DNA of 64,000 nt from Paenibacillus macerans (GCF_023715465.1 NZ_JAMBOE010000012.1:1-64000), one strand, 5' to 3'. Numbered from the stretch's first letter, positions 1 through 8,642 are shown. Notes: generated by a model from the sequence alone, not told the origin. Translations and numbers: made by a program.

Positions 1-125
1 GTATTGCGTTTAAAGGTTTCATCAAAATGTTGACGCTGTTCTCCCATGATACACCTCGACCTCTTTATGTTGTTTTCTATTGTACCAGGTGGCTGTTACA
101 GCGTGTCTACTTTTTAGTCTACATC

Positions 126-240
126 CAAATCGGCCTGGATGAACTGGTTTTGAGCGAAATAGGGTCGTGTGTGTCCGTTAGGCTGGGAAATACCCGGGAA
201 ATGGGCGGATAAGGACGCTGGTGTCCGTTAGAGCAACGTC
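126..240 (+). repeat. Dispersed repeat family A, half copy
   Basis: This stretch matches the right halves of the repeats at 10163-10367 and 13041-13245 almost base for base. It holds only the two inverted units, each ending in GTGTCCGTTAG, joined by the shared GCTGGGAAATACCCGGGAAA spacer. The left half with the two direct units is absent. It lies downstream of the minus-strand DUF4062 gene. The rest of 1-315 shows no convincing gene; the short open frame at 27-212 has no ribosome binding site and runs into the repeat. Confidence 0.85.
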
Positions 241-315
241 CAAAGTTTAGGAAGAGCCTCCAATCGCTCCAAAGTAGAAGTCAGGGCCACTAAAGGACGC
301 CGTCAGGCGGTTTTC

Positions 316-885
316 TTATTTCTTTTTCTCCAACTCCGCCTTTAATCTTGCATTCTCTTCCAACAGCTGTTGAACGTCTGGGATATCCTTGCCGGAAACC
401 CAGCCATACAAATCGTCTCTTGCTGCATACACCGGCAATTGGTCACGAAGTACCATTGTAATGTGCCGTACATCTTCAACATAATAGGTAGGGACTTGTT
501 CCATGACCGCTTGCTTAAACTCTTGAAACTTCTGATAGTATTCAATTGCTGTGAAGTCGTATGGCTTTTGTCTTAATGCTTCATCCGTGACAACAAAAGC
601 AAATCTGGGTTTGCCCGCTTCTCCGGCATACTCGTATTCCCACTGCGTATAGCTCTTGGATTCATCATCAGGAAGCGTTAAACCATAGAATCCTCCGAGA
701 AACAGGATATATACATCGGATTCGTCGATCCATCTCTTCCTAATTTTCATTGGACTTTCCTTGAAAGATTGCTCGATTCCAGCAGGGATATGACCGGCTT
801 GAAGGATGGCTTCAACAGCGGTATGTCTTTCCTCAATAAGATCGTAGTAAGTAGACGATATGTAAATTTGTAATTTTTTTCTCAT
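316..885 (-). CDS. DUF4062 domain protein, stand-alone
   Basis: A 189-residue protein whose N-terminal half fits the DUF4062 family: a beta strand (LQIYISSTYYDL), then a helix, then alternating strands such as VYILFLGGFYGL and RFAFVV. DUF4062 is a TIR/SLOG-like alpha/beta fold often found at the N-terminus of NACHT or other STAND-type proteins. Here no effector or NTPase domain follows; the protein ends in a short helical tail (VQQLLEENARLKAELEKKK) with coiled-coil character. ATG at 885 is chosen because GGGTGG sits just upstream; a TTG four codons earlier has no such site. It has no operon partner in view. A role in signalling or defence is only inference from the family. Confidence 0.75.
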   Translation of the reverse strand: MRKKLQIYISSTYYDLIEERHTAVEAILQAGHIPAGIEQSFKESPMKIRKRWIDESDVYILFLGGFYGLTLPDDESKSYTQWEYEYAGEAGKPRFAFVVTDEALRQKPYDFTAIEYYQKFQEFKQAVMEQVPTYYVEDVRHITMVLRDQLPVYAARDDLYGWVSGKDIPDVQQLLEENARLKAELEKKK

Positions 886-924
886 GGGCCCACCCAAATC
901 AAAGAATTTTAGTATAAATAGAAT

Positions 925-2130
925 CTACCACTCCCTCACTTTAATTGTCAAAACTTGATCTAACCAGTTGAATATACGGTGGTTAGCCAATTTCAGTGCT
1001 CCAAAATGGCAGTGTTCCTCAGCAGAATCTTCCGCAGTAAACTTCATATATGTTTTGGGACCCCTTAAAGCTGTGTATAATCGTTCGGGCTGTCCTGCAA
1101 AAGCGTGATCATGTTCCGCTTCGCAAACAAGCACGGGACACTGGATTTGTTCAGCAACGCCTTCTAAGGTAAAAGGATCCGTTTTGTGCACAAGTTCTTC
1201 CAGATTAGCTGCTGAAAAAGTGAAACCTCCATTTTCAATTCCCCACCGAATGCCTGTATCTTGGGCCATAATCGACGCGATAAAATCCTTCGTCTCTGGT
1301 GAACTTAAATCGAATTCACCGCCTGTTTTACCGCCTAATCCCGCAGCTATTGCCCCCACTTGGAAGGAGAATAAACCGTCATTTGCTATGCAAGCAGCGA
1401 GCCTGTGTTCATAAGCAGCTGCGCGCGGAGCCAAATACCCCCCTAAACTAATACCCATTAACGCGATTTTGTCGGAAATGACTTCCGGACGTTTAGCCAG
1501 ATAATCGACAACAGGAGTTACAACAGCCTCCCAGTCATGTCTGAATGGAATTTGCTGTTCGCGTATAACAGCCCCTTGTCCTGGACCCTCGAATACCAAA
1601 CAATGATAACCTCTTTCTAAAGCAGAGATAACGACTTGGAAATAAAGCTCTTCTGCAGTGGAATCATATCCACCGTGAACAATCAAAACAGGGCCTGGTC
1701 GATTTCCGGCTAAATATAAGTAACCGGGCAGCTTAGTATTTTCATAAGGAATAGTAACAATCTCCCAATGATGATTAAGTAAAGTAAGAGCCTGTCTGAA
1801 TGTGCTCCGGCTCAGCCCCCATGTTTCCAAAATACGTTTATCCTCCGGATTGCCATGCAGAAAAAATTCGGCTGTACGATAATAATTTGATGCACGCAAA
1901 TAGAAGTCTCTTGCGCTGATCTTATTGCCATTTTTGCTGCTTTCGTCGGCTTCCCGATGAACCCTGTTTGCTGTTCTCAGCCATTCCTCATACCAGCTTT
2001 CAAAATTACCTTCTTTAATTCGGTAGGCAGTAGATAAGCATTCACCAATATCCGCCCCGCCAAAAGCTGCGTAACCCATTGTGCGAAGCAATTCGAATGA
2101 AAAAGTCTGATCATTAAAAATAATTTTCAC
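925..2130 (-). CDS. Alpha/beta hydrolase, FrsA/DLH-like
   Basis: A 401-residue cytosolic hydrolase with a roughly 130-residue helical N-terminal cap and a C-terminal alpha/beta hydrolase fold. The oxyanion strand is VLIVHGGYDS, the nucleophile elbow is GISLGG, the acid is probably the aspartate of CEAEHDHAFAG, and the histidine lies in EEHCHFG near the end. This arrangement matches the FrsA-like and 2,6-dihydroxypseudooxynicotine hydrolase-like group; the substrate cannot be told. It starts at GTG 2130 with AAGGAG 11 bases upstream. It is divergent from a PadR regulator at 2280, with a palindrome between them, so control by that regulator is likely. Confidence 0.85.
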   Translation of the reverse strand: MKIIFNDQTFSFELLRTMGYAAFGGADIGECLSTAYRIKEGNFESWYEEWLRTANRVHREADESSKNGNKISARDFYLRASNYYRTAEFFLHGNPEDKRILETWGLSRSTFRQALTLLNHHWEIVTIPYENTKLPGYLYLAGNRPGPVLIVHGGYDSTAEELYFQVVISALERGYHCLVFEGPGQGAVIREQQIPFRHDWEAVVTPVVDYLAKRPEVISDKIALMGISLGGYLAPRAAAYEHRLAACIANDGLFSFQVGAIAAGLGGKTGGEFDLSSPETKDFIASIMAQDTGIRWGIENGGFTFSAANLEELVHKTDPFTLEGVAEQIQCPVLVCEAEHDHAFAGQPERLYTALRGPKTYMKFTAEDSAEEHCHFGALKLANHRIFNWLDQVLTIKVREW

Positions 2131-2153
2131 AATTATTCACACTCCTTATATTG

Positions 2154-2222
2154 TGTTAAATTTAACATGTGTCAATATTATTCCATGTAATTATATATGT
2201 CAATATAGCTTTATGTTATAAT
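2154..2222. promoter_or_regulatory. Divergent operator and padR-like promoter
   Basis: The intergenic space holds a perfect 14-bp palindrome TGTTAAATTTAACA at 2154-2167, followed by repeated ATGT and ACAT half sites of the kind PadR proteins bind. An extended -10 (TGTTATAAT) at 2214-2222 points towards the PadR gene. Autoregulation plus control of the hydrolase is inferred. Confidence 0.6.
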
Positions 2223-2279
2223 TAACTTAATTGCCTGAATGACAATATATGAACTAATAGTTGGAGAGAGGAGATTTTA

Positions 2280-2849
2280 ATGAATAATATCCAGTACACT
2301 TTACTTGGACTATTGGCAAGAGAACCATTAAGTGGATATGAAATGAAGCAGCAAATCAACAGCAGAATTACCCATTTTTATAAAATTAACAATAATCAGC
2401 TTTATCCATCTCTATCGAAACTGGAGGAAGCCGAACTTATTGAATTGCAAGCCATTGAACAAGATTCTTATCGTCCGCCTCGGAAAATTTACAAAATTAC
2501 GCCTAATGGTATTAATGCTTTAAAGTCATGGGTGTTAGAGCTTCCTGAAGCAGGTGATACGGATACCTTTCTGTTGAAGCAGTACAGTGCTTGGTTAGTA
2601 AGACCAGAAGACCTAATTAACCTGATAGAGAAGAATAAAGAACAACATGAACGCACGTTAGAGGATTATAGAGAGAGGATTTCTTCCTTTCAAGAACAGA
2701 GCCCTGACGTCAATCACCCTCTGTTTTCTACAATTTCCGTTATAGAAATGGGGATTAACTTCGAGGAGGCAAGTATCCTCTGGTGTAATAGGATGCTGGA
2801 GGTGTTAAAGCAGCATAAGCTTACGAGTAGAACGGTGAACCATATCTGA
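2280..2849 (+). CDS. PadR family transcriptional regulator
   Basis: A 189-residue PadR-type repressor. Residues 1-80 form the winged helix (YTLLGLLAREPLSGYEMKQQIN, then NNQLYPSLSKLEEAELI and a wing KIYKITPNG). The remainder is the helical dimerisation domain of the Vir_act_alpha_C type. The start at 2280 follows GGAGAGAGGAG. It is divergent from the hydrolase gene at 925-2130. The ligand is unknown; PadR proteins often sense phenolics or drugs, but nothing here shows which. Confidence 0.9.
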   Translation: MNNIQYTLLGLLAREPLSGYEMKQQINSRITHFYKINNNQLYPSLSKLEEAELIELQAIEQDSYRPPRKIYKITPNGINALKSWVLELPEAGDTDTFLLKQYSAWLVRPEDLINLIEKNKEQHERTLEDYRERISSFQEQSPDVNHPLFSTISVIEMGINFEEASILWCNRMLEVLKQHKLTSRTVNHI

Positions 2850-2874
2850 CAATAGCCTATTCCCCTATGTACCT

Positions 2875-2914
2875 AAGAAGGCAGGAACGGGGAGCGCCCT
2901 GATCCTGCCTTCTT
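2875..2914. terminator. Bidirectional terminator hairpin
   Basis: A 12-bp perfect stem, AAGAAGGCAGGA pairing with TCCTGCCTTCTT, lies between the convergent PadR gene and the MATE gene. The T-rich run is displaced by about ten bases on the plus side. Confidence 0.7.
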
Positions 2915-2932
2915 ACGAGTTATATGTTTTTT

Positions 2933-4285
2933 CTACTGCACTAAACTTTCCAAATCCGGCTGCAATTTATTCCGCAGCGCGTACAGCATGATGGCTCCAA
3001 CAAGGAACGCTACTGCATCCGCAATGACGAGCGACCAGACCACCCCGTGGAAGCCGTTCATTTGATTGGCAATAAACAACACAGGAATCAGAGTAATTCC
3101 CTGAATAACGGACATCATGAACGCGGCGGTACCTTGCGCTGTTGCTTGGAAGATCCCCGTAAACAACGTAGTCATTCCTGTAATGAACAAGGATAAGAAC
3201 GTCACATGCAGAATGTAGCTGCCCATTTCAATTAATTGCGGGTCATTCGAAAATAAACCAATTAAGTGGTCGGAAATCAGATAGACGATGACGCCGAACA
3301 CGACGGCTAACGCCACAATTGTTTTGATCGTAAATCCAACGGTATGCTTCATGCGTAATTTATTCGCTGTAAAAGAGAAAGCAATCAACGGCACGACTCC
3401 CTCGCATAAGCCCATCAGAATAAACTCAGGAAACTGCAATAAACGCGATGAAATTCCGTAAGCCGCTACGGCCTGATCTCCATATTCGACAAGAAAATGG
3501 TTAAAGATCAGCGACATTGCACCCAAAAAGATACTCATAATAAAGACGGGCACTCCGATTTTGAATACATTGCTCATAATGTCCTTGGTAGCCCTGAACC
3601 ATTTTACGGAGACGCTTAAGAATTGGCTTTTATATCCCATATGAAAGGCGTAGAAAACACTCGCAACCAAGTTAGAAATGACCGTAGCAGACGCAACGCC
3701 GATGATGCCCCAATGGAAAACGAAGATGGCCAGCGCATCGAGAATAATATTCACGACAACACTGAGAATCATACCGATCATCGACGTGATAGCCGCACCC
3801 TCCGAACGCACGATATTCTCCAGCGTGAAGAATAATACGACGAATGGTGAACCTATAAGCATAATTGTGACATAGTCCTTCGTGAAGCCGAAGGAGTCAG
3901 GCGTTGCCCCCAGGCCCTGGACGATGGGATCGATCAATGGGAGACCGACGGCCATCACGATAAGACCGAGAACTAAACTGCTGTAAAAGGCAAATGAAGA
4001 CACATGCTTTACATCATCATATTTTTTCTCACCCAGCAAACGAGAGATGAAGGTACCACCGCCTATGCCAATCAAGTTGCCTAACGCCATTATGATCGCG
4101 AATAACGGCAAGGTTAGTGCTAGTGCGGTTAACATGGCGGTATTGCCCAGCGTACCAAGGAAATAGGCATTCAAGATGGAATAGATGACACTCATTGACG
4201 TACCTAGCATCATGGGTACAGCGAAGTGAGCTACGGCTTTAGCGATCGGTGCTTTTTCAAAATAATGGAGGTTTTCTGCATCCAT
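2933..4285 (-). CDS. MATE family efflux transporter (MepA-like)
   Basis: A polytopic membrane protein of about 450 residues with twelve predicted helices in two related halves, typical of MATE cation-coupled drug exporters (for example MLGTSMSVIYSILNAYFLG near the N-terminus, and GMTTLFTGIFQATAQG in the second half). Its length and the absence of other domains fit the MepA-like group. ATG 4285 is preferred because GGTGA lies just upstream; a GTG four codons earlier is possible. It is divergent from a TetR gene, and three operator-like repeats lie between them. Export of an antimicrobial or cationic compound is inferred from the family. Confidence 0.9.
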   Translation of the reverse strand: MDAENLHYFEKAPIAKAVAHFAVPMMLGTSMSVIYSILNAYFLGTLGNTAMLTALALTLPLFAIIMALGNLIGIGGGTFISRLLGEKKYDDVKHVSSFAFYSSLVLGLIVMAVGLPLIDPIVQGLGATPDSFGFTKDYVTIMLIGSPFVVLFFTLENIVRSEGAAITSMIGMILSVVVNIILDALAIFVFHWGIIGVASATVISNLVASVFYAFHMGYKSQFLSVSVKWFRATKDIMSNVFKIGVPVFIMSIFLGAMSLIFNHFLVEYGDQAVAAYGISSRLLQFPEFILMGLCEGVVPLIAFSFTANKLRMKHTVGFTIKTIVALAVVFGVIVYLISDHLIGLFSNDPQLIEMGSYILHVTFLSLFITGMTTLFTGIFQATAQGTAAFMMSVIQGITLIPVLFIANQMNGFHGVVWSLVIADAVAFLVGAIMLYALRNKLQPDLESLVQ

Positions 4286-4321
4286 GCGGGTCACCACTTT
4301 CTTTATATATTTTGTTCTGAT

Positions 4322-4405
4322 CTAACAGTGTTAGTTTGAACCTTACAGTGTTAGATGATATCATGAACCTATAGACCTGTAAAGCATAAACTTACACTGT
4401 TAGAT
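4322..4405. promoter_or_regulatory. Three TetR operator-like repeats
   Basis: CTAACAGTGTTAG at 4322-4334 is a perfect 6+1+6 palindrome. Closely related copies TTACAGTGTTAGAT (4343-4356) and TTACACTGTTAGAT (4392-4405) follow, the last ending just before the TetR start. The spacing over the divergent MATE/TetR promoters suggests the local TetR protein binds here. Confidence 0.75.
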
Positions 4406-4421
4406 AAAAGGGCGGATAACG

Positions 4422-5108
4422 ATGAAAAAGCAGCAGCCTCAGATTTCGGAGGATAAGATTTTGGAAGCTTCTTGGGAGCTTCTGGGGGAGGGGGGGATCG
4501 AGAAATTCAGCATGAGGCGACTGGCCGACCTGCTGGGGATTCAGGCTCCCTCTCTGTACTGGTACTTCAAGAGCAAGCAGAATCTCTACCAGCGTCTGGC
4601 TAATCAGGTATCAAAAATCATTCTGGAGGAGTTTCACTCCGAGGGAGACTGGAAGGAGCAACTGACGGGGCTTGCGGGAACGGTACGGAGCGTGCTCAGC
4701 CGGTATCCTTGCTCCACGCAGCTCATGATGATGACGCTCCCCCATGAACCGGACATCATCCGGTTTACCAACCGGATGATGCTCTGCGTGGAATCGACGC
4801 CGCTTGAGCAAGAGCAGAAAATGCAAGTCATTACTACGTTTGTCAACTATGTCTACTTCTTCGTTCTGGACGCTTATCAGCATGAGCGCAATGTCTCCGC
4901 TATCCTTAAGGAGCAGGGTGCGGAGGCGCTTCCGGGCGAGGAGATGATCCACCTGCTGGACTCCATGAGCGAGACGGAAGCGGGACTGTTCCGGAGGATG
5001 TTCACGAACGGGCTATTCAAGCTGATGGGGACCGACGGGGCGTTTGAGTTCGGCTTGAAGCTGATTCTGCTCGGGATTGAGCAGGTGATAAAGGAGCAGG
5101 AGAAGTAG
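4422..5108 (+). CDS. TetR family regulator of the MATE pump
   Basis: A 228-residue TetR protein. The N-terminal helix-turn-helix is clear (IEKFSMRRLADLLGIQAPSLYWYFKSKQNL, about residues 25-55). The C-terminal part resembles the ligand-binding domain of the class containing TetR itself. It is divergent from the MATE exporter at 2933-4285 and starts 17 bases after the last operator repeat, which suggests classic drug-responsive repression of both genes. The inducer is unknown. Confidence 0.9.
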   Translation: MKKQQPQISEDKILEASWELLGEGGIEKFSMRRLADLLGIQAPSLYWYFKSKQNLYQRLANQVSKIILEEFHSEGDWKEQLTGLAGTVRSVLSRYPCSTQLMMMTLPHEPDIIRFTNRMMLCVESTPLEQEQKMQVITTFVNYVYFFVLDAYQHERNVSAILKEQGAEALPGEEMIHLLDSMSETEAGLFRRMFTNGLFKLMGTDGAFEFGLKLILLGIEQVIKEQEK

Positions 5109-5126
5109 AATGTAACCGCAAAATGA

Positions 5127-5177
5127 AAACCGCCCGAGCCCGAACCGCCTAACGCGGTCAGGATTCGGGTGGTTTTT
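5127..5177 (+). terminator. Rho-independent terminator
   Basis: The segments AACCGCCCGA and TCGGGTGGTT pair around a smaller inner hairpin (ACCGC/GCGGT), followed by TTTTT. It closes the TetR gene. Confidence 0.8.
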
Positions 5178-5276
5178 GCATTGCTCGGCACTTTTTCTAC
5201 GAGTGGCCTTTCGAGGGCAAGGACCTGGATGTAGGAAGTTGCGGCAACAAAAAAATGTTGTTTTAGGATCATGAAC

Positions 5277-6104
5277 TTACTTTAGCAACGCTTCCAACTG
5301 TTCGTCGGTTCCCGAGTTTTCGAGTGGCGTGAACACCCTCATTGCAAAATCGCTGCGCTCAGAGATTGTAAACGTATGGTAACGGAAAGTCAGCAGTCCA
5401 GATTCGGGAAGACGGATGATTTGTTCCCCTTCCAAAGTACCGGAAACATCATGCTGTTCCCATAGCGTCCGGAACTCCTCGCTCCTGTCACATAACTTGT
5501 CGACCAGCTCTTGATACCACGAATCGTTCATGTACAAGGCAAACCGGCTTCTGAAATGGGCCACCATCGCAGGGGCGACCTGCTCCCAATTCACGATGCG
5601 AGACTTGCTTTCCTCCACCGCGAAGACGCGCCAAAGCATATTTTTTCCGAGCTCCGGTTCTCGACTGAAGTCTCTGCACAACGTACCCGATATTTGGTTC
5701 CATGCGAGAACGTTCCAGCGTTTGTCGATAATGTAGGCCGGATAGGTTCCCAGCCTGTCCAGAATCTGCTGCAGGGAAGAAGGAACGGAATCGTCCGCTT
5801 TTGGTTGTGGAAGCGAGGAATGATTGGCCAATACGAGAAGATGGTGGCGTTCGTCGCTGCTAAGCCGTAATGTTCGCACCAGGCTTTCCAAGACTTGCTC
5901 CGACACATGAATGTCCCGGCCTTGCTCCAGCGCGGTATACCACGGCAAAGAAATACCTGACAAGCTTGCCACTTCCTCCCGTCTTAGGCCCGTTGTGCGA
6001 CGGCGCGATGTTTCCACCGCCAAACCCGCCTCTCTAGGGGATAGACGCAAGCGGCGTGACCGGAGAAAGTCGGCCAATTGTTTACGTCTTCTTTCATCAT
6101 TCAT
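5277..6104 (-). CDS. XRE regulator with MmyB-like domain
   Basis: A 275-residue regulator. The N-terminal region carries an XRE helix-turn-helix (TGLRREEVASLSGISLPWYTALEQGRDIHVSEQVLESLVRTL), typical of this family in the TGLRREEVA and WYxxLEQGR motifs. The rest (about residues 105-270) resembles the PAS-like MmyB ligand-binding domain known from Streptomyces regulators, thought to bind fatty-acid-like ligands. It is divergent from the SDR at 6353 and probably controls it, since this pairing of MmyB-like regulator and SDR is common. A second paralogue is at 9270. Confidence 0.88.
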   Translation of the reverse strand: MNDERRRKQLADFLRSRRLRLSPREAGLAVETSRRRTTGLRREEVASLSGISLPWYTALEQGRDIHVSEQVLESLVRTLRLSSDERHHLLVLANHSSLPQPKADDSVPSSLQQILDRLGTYPAYIIDKRWNVLAWNQISGTLCRDFSREPELGKNMLWRVFAVEESKSRIVNWEQVAPAMVAHFRSRFALYMNDSWYQELVDKLCDRSEEFRTLWEQHDVSGTLEGEQIIRLPESGLLTFRYHTFTISERSDFAMRVFTPLENSGTDEQLEALLK

Positions 6105-6352
6105 AAAGATGTTACCTCTCCATATGGTGATAGAATTTATACTAGTATTCGTACCAATAATATCAGGAACAGTACTATAAATGCAGACCTATTTGTCGGT
6201 CCTATGACTCATTATAATCTTATTATCATCCGTCGTGAAGGAGAGTCGGAGATTAAACAAGCTGTACTGAAATTCGCATAGATTAGCTGTTCGCGGCTGA
6301 TGGGAATCGTATGGCAAGGTCAATCCAATTACCGAATACGAAGGAGAATTCT

Positions 6353-7102
6353 ATGGTGAAAACAGAACAGATCGAACGTGGGCATAGTTTCAAGGGCAAA
6401 CGTGTTGTTGTTCTTGGAGGAACGTCCGGCATCGGGTTTGCGGCAGCCGAAGCCGCTGCACGGGAAGGAGCATCCCTGGTCGTCGTGTCCAGTCAAAAAG
6501 AAAAAGCTGACCGTGCCGTTTCGCGTTTGCCCGAAGGTACCGAGGGGTATGCGGTTGATCTGACGAATGAGGAACAGGTTCGTCAATTTTTCAGCAAAAT
6601 CGGGGAATTCGATCACTTGGTCTTTACTGCCGGCGATCCATTGATGGTCGAAAGTCTTGACGCCACCGACGTCGATACAGCGCGCCGATTGTTTAACGTG
6701 CGATACTGGGGAGCGTTTATGGCGGCCAAATACGGTAGCCGAAACATCAGACAGGGGGGTTCCATCACGTTGACATCGGGCGTTGCCGGAGTTCGTCCGC
6801 AGAAGGGGCTTACTGTTGCAGCCAGCATATGCGGCGCTGTCGAGTCGCTCACCAGGGCGTTGGCCGTCGAACTGAGTCCGCTTCGCGTCAACGCCGTTTG
6901 CTTTGGCATTATGCGTACCGAGTTTTGGAATGACGTTCCTGAGGAACACCGGAACACAATGTATGAAAATGTAGGGGAATCACTTCCAGTTGGGCGAATC
7001 GGCGAACCGGAGGACGGTGCCGAGGCGTTTCTCTACTTAATGCGCGAGAAATATTCCACCGGTCAGATCGTTGTCGTGGACGGCGGTTCTACTCTGGTTT
7101 AA
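6353..7102 (+). CDS. SDR-like protein with altered active site
   Basis: A 249-residue short-chain dehydrogenase/reductase-fold protein. The nucleotide site is intact (VVVLGGTSGIGFA, residues 17-29) and a serine strand SITLTSG is present. The usual YxxxK pair is not: the aligned stretch reads AASICGAVESL, so alanine and cysteine occupy the tyrosine and lysine positions. Start 6353 is preferred over an in-frame ATG 14 codons upstream because AAGGAG sits six bases before it. It may be a dehydrogenase with another mechanism or a non-catalytic NAD(P)-binding protein. Likely controlled by the divergent XRE/MmyB-type regulator. Confidence 0.85.
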   Translation: MVKTEQIERGHSFKGKRVVVLGGTSGIGFAAAEAAAREGASLVVVSSQKEKADRAVSRLPEGTEGYAVDLTNEEQVRQFFSKIGEFDHLVFTAGDPLMVESLDATDVDTARRLFNVRYWGAFMAAKYGSRNIRQGGSITLTSGVAGVRPQKGLTVAASICGAVESLTRALAVELSPLRVNAVCFGIMRTEFWNDVPEEHRNTMYENVGESLPVGRIGEPEDGAEAFLYLMREKYSTGQIVVVDGGSTLV

Positions 7103-7136
7103 GTTTCTTGTAGAATAAACGGTGAACTGAACGTAA

Positions 7137-7168
7137 GCCTCTTCCACCAAAACCCAAGTGGAAGAGGC
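7137..7168. terminator. Terminator-like hairpin
   Basis: GCCTCTTCCAC pairs perfectly with GTGGAAGAGGC across a ten-base loop, between the convergent SDR and VOC genes. There is no clear T-run, so its strength is uncertain. Confidence 0.6.
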
Positions 7169-7265
7169 CTAAAGATGATGAGCCGGTTTGTTCCCGGGGT
7201 TATTCTTAGTCAAGGGTAACACAAGGGAAATGAATGGTTATGCATTCCCCTTGCGTTCTCCAACG

Positions 7266-7670
7266 TCAAGGCCTGCCGCTGAACCGCTCAAGCGCTTCCT
7301 CGGTAACCGGCGCAAAGAGGTTGACGAGGTTGCCGTCGGGGTCGCGAAACAGCGCAGAGCGGTTCCCCCATGGCATCGTAGTCGGTTCCTGCACCCACTC
7401 GTCGACAAGCGGCTTCAAACGCGTGTACTCGGCATCGACGTCGTGGACGCGAAACTCGATGATCACGGTGTGGTTGTCGGCCGCGCGCACGGAACCAGCG
7501 CCAAACAGCTGCACCGTCTGGGAGTGGCCGATGGCCAGGGTGCAAGATGGCAGAACAAACTCAGCGAAAACAGGTGCGGGGCGCTTTGCCGAAACACCTG
7601 TGACTTTCTCATAGAACACGACGAGTCGATCCAAGTCGTCGGTAATGATACGTACAGACGCGAAATTCAC
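7266..7670 (-). CDS. VOC family (glyoxalase-like) protein
   Basis: A 134-residue single vicinal-oxygen-chelate domain protein: FASVRIITDDLDRLVVFYEKVTGV at the N-terminus and the closing motif WGNRSALFRDPDGNLVNLFAP. These are the usual two beta-alpha-beta-beta-beta modules of glyoxalase/bleomycin-resistance-like proteins; the substrate is unknown. GTG 7670 is chosen because AAAGGAAG lies seven bases upstream; an in-frame TTG at 7688 would lie inside that site. The gene and the divergent TetR at 7917 are visibly more GC-rich in codon third positions than their neighbours, suggesting transfer as a unit. Confidence 0.85.
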   Translation of the reverse strand: MNFASVRIITDDLDRLVVFYEKVTGVSAKRPAPVFAEFVLPSCTLAIGHSQTVQLFGAGSVRAADNHTVIIEFRVHDVDAEYTRLKPLVDEWVQEPTTMPWGNRSALFRDPDGNLVNLFAPVTEEALERFSGRP

Positions 7671-7704
7671 GAGACATCTTCCTTTCAATAAAATGATTTT
7701 ACGC

Positions 7705-7721
7705 TACGATACCGTATCGTA
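7705..7721. promoter_or_regulatory. 17-bp perfect palindrome, likely TetR operator
   Basis: TACGATAC-C-GTATCGTA is a perfect palindrome centred 43 bases upstream of the VOC start. It fits a TetR-type operator that would block the VOC promoter. The regulator at 7917 is the obvious candidate. Confidence 0.75.
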
Positions 7722-7844
7722 TCATATCCGCCTGAAGAACACAAGCGGCTAACAAAAATGTGTTCGCAATGGATTCGTTGCCTCACTGAAGCACTAACAA
7801 GTAGTAATGACAAGCTGAAGCCCCCGGCGCCAAGGATGCTCCCA

Positions 7845-7853
7845 TGGTATAAT
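7845..7853 (+). promoter_or_regulatory. Extended -10 of the TetR gene
   Basis: TGGTATAAT is an extended -10 element 64 bases before the TetR start codon; no good -35 is seen. Confidence 0.5.
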
Positions 7854-7916
7854 GTGAAGGACCTATTATTTTAAGGCAACGAACCCCAGTTTAAGTACAT
7901 TTATGTTGGAGGGAAG

Positions 7917-8513
7917 ATGGTGACTACGTCTAAGAAATCTGAACGTGTGCCGTCGGAGAAGGTGAATAGACGCGTCGAGCGTTCACGGCATACCGTCCTG
8001 ACCACTGCATTTGAACTGCTCAGCGAAGGCGGTGTGGCTAGTTTCACCGTCGACGAGGTGGCGCGTCGTTCCGGGGTCGCGAAGACGACCATCTACCGCC
8101 ACTGGCCGACGCGGGAAGCACTGGTGATCGACGCCTGTTCACGGATGATTGCCGAGCAGGAAACGCCCGACACCGGCTCACTCGAAGGTGACATCACGGC
8201 TATCCTGGTGGAAATCGCGCACCTGCTGCAGACGGCCAATTGGTCCTTCGTCCTGCCGTCAATCGTCGACACCGCCGAGCGTAATCCGGAGTTCGCGGAA
8301 ATCCACAGTCGGATTCAACGAGGACACGCCGCACCCCTGCGAGAGGCCCTGCAGCGCGCGGTAGGCAGAGGCGATTTGTCGGCACAAGCCGACCTGTCAA
8401 CGATCGTCGCATCCCTGCTGGGGCCGCTCTTCTACCGCCGCTGGTTCTCGCGCGAACCGATCGATGACCAGTTCGTAAAGGCGATCATTAAACGCGTACT
8501 CGCTTCACTTTAG
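7917..8513 (+). CDS. TetR/AcrR family regulator
   Basis: A 198-residue TetR protein with a clear N-terminal helix-turn-helix (VASFTVDEVARRSGVAKTTIYRHWPTREALV). The C-terminal half (LQTANWSFVLPSIVDTAERNPEFAEIHSRI through GPLFYRRWFSREPIDD) resembles the TetR_C_11 domain, which is common in actinobacteria. GGAGGG precedes the ATG. Codon use is GC-rich compared with neighbouring genes, so a foreign origin together with the VOC gene is plausible. It is divergent from the VOC gene and probably binds the palindrome at 7705. Confidence 0.88.
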   Translation: MVTTSKKSERVPSEKVNRRVERSRHTVLTTAFELLSEGGVASFTVDEVARRSGVAKTTIYRHWPTREALVIDACSRMIAEQETPDTGSLEGDITAILVEIAHLLQTANWSFVLPSIVDTAERNPEFAEIHSRIQRGHAAPLREALQRAVGRGDLSAQADLSTIVASLLGPLFYRRWFSREPIDDQFVKAIIKRVLASL

Positions 8514-8610
8514 TACGAGACGCCTACCACTGCTTGGCCGGACATCGATGGCGGACCAGTGAATATCTATTTTTCGCGCCCACAAGCTTCGGCATCCTAA
8601 CGCAACGTGC

Positions 8611-8642
8611 TCGAACCCTCGGCCTGGAGAGCGAGGGTTCGA
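8611..8642 (+). terminator. Terminator-like hairpin after TetR
   Basis: TCGAACCCTCG and CGAGGGTTCGA form a perfect 11-bp stem with a ten-base loop. No T-run follows. The rest of 8514-8748 shows nothing recognisable. Confidence 0.5.

Noticed and set aside
27-212. A 61-codon open frame at the left edge
   Set aside because: It has no ribosome site, shows no protein pattern, and ends inside the family A repeat.
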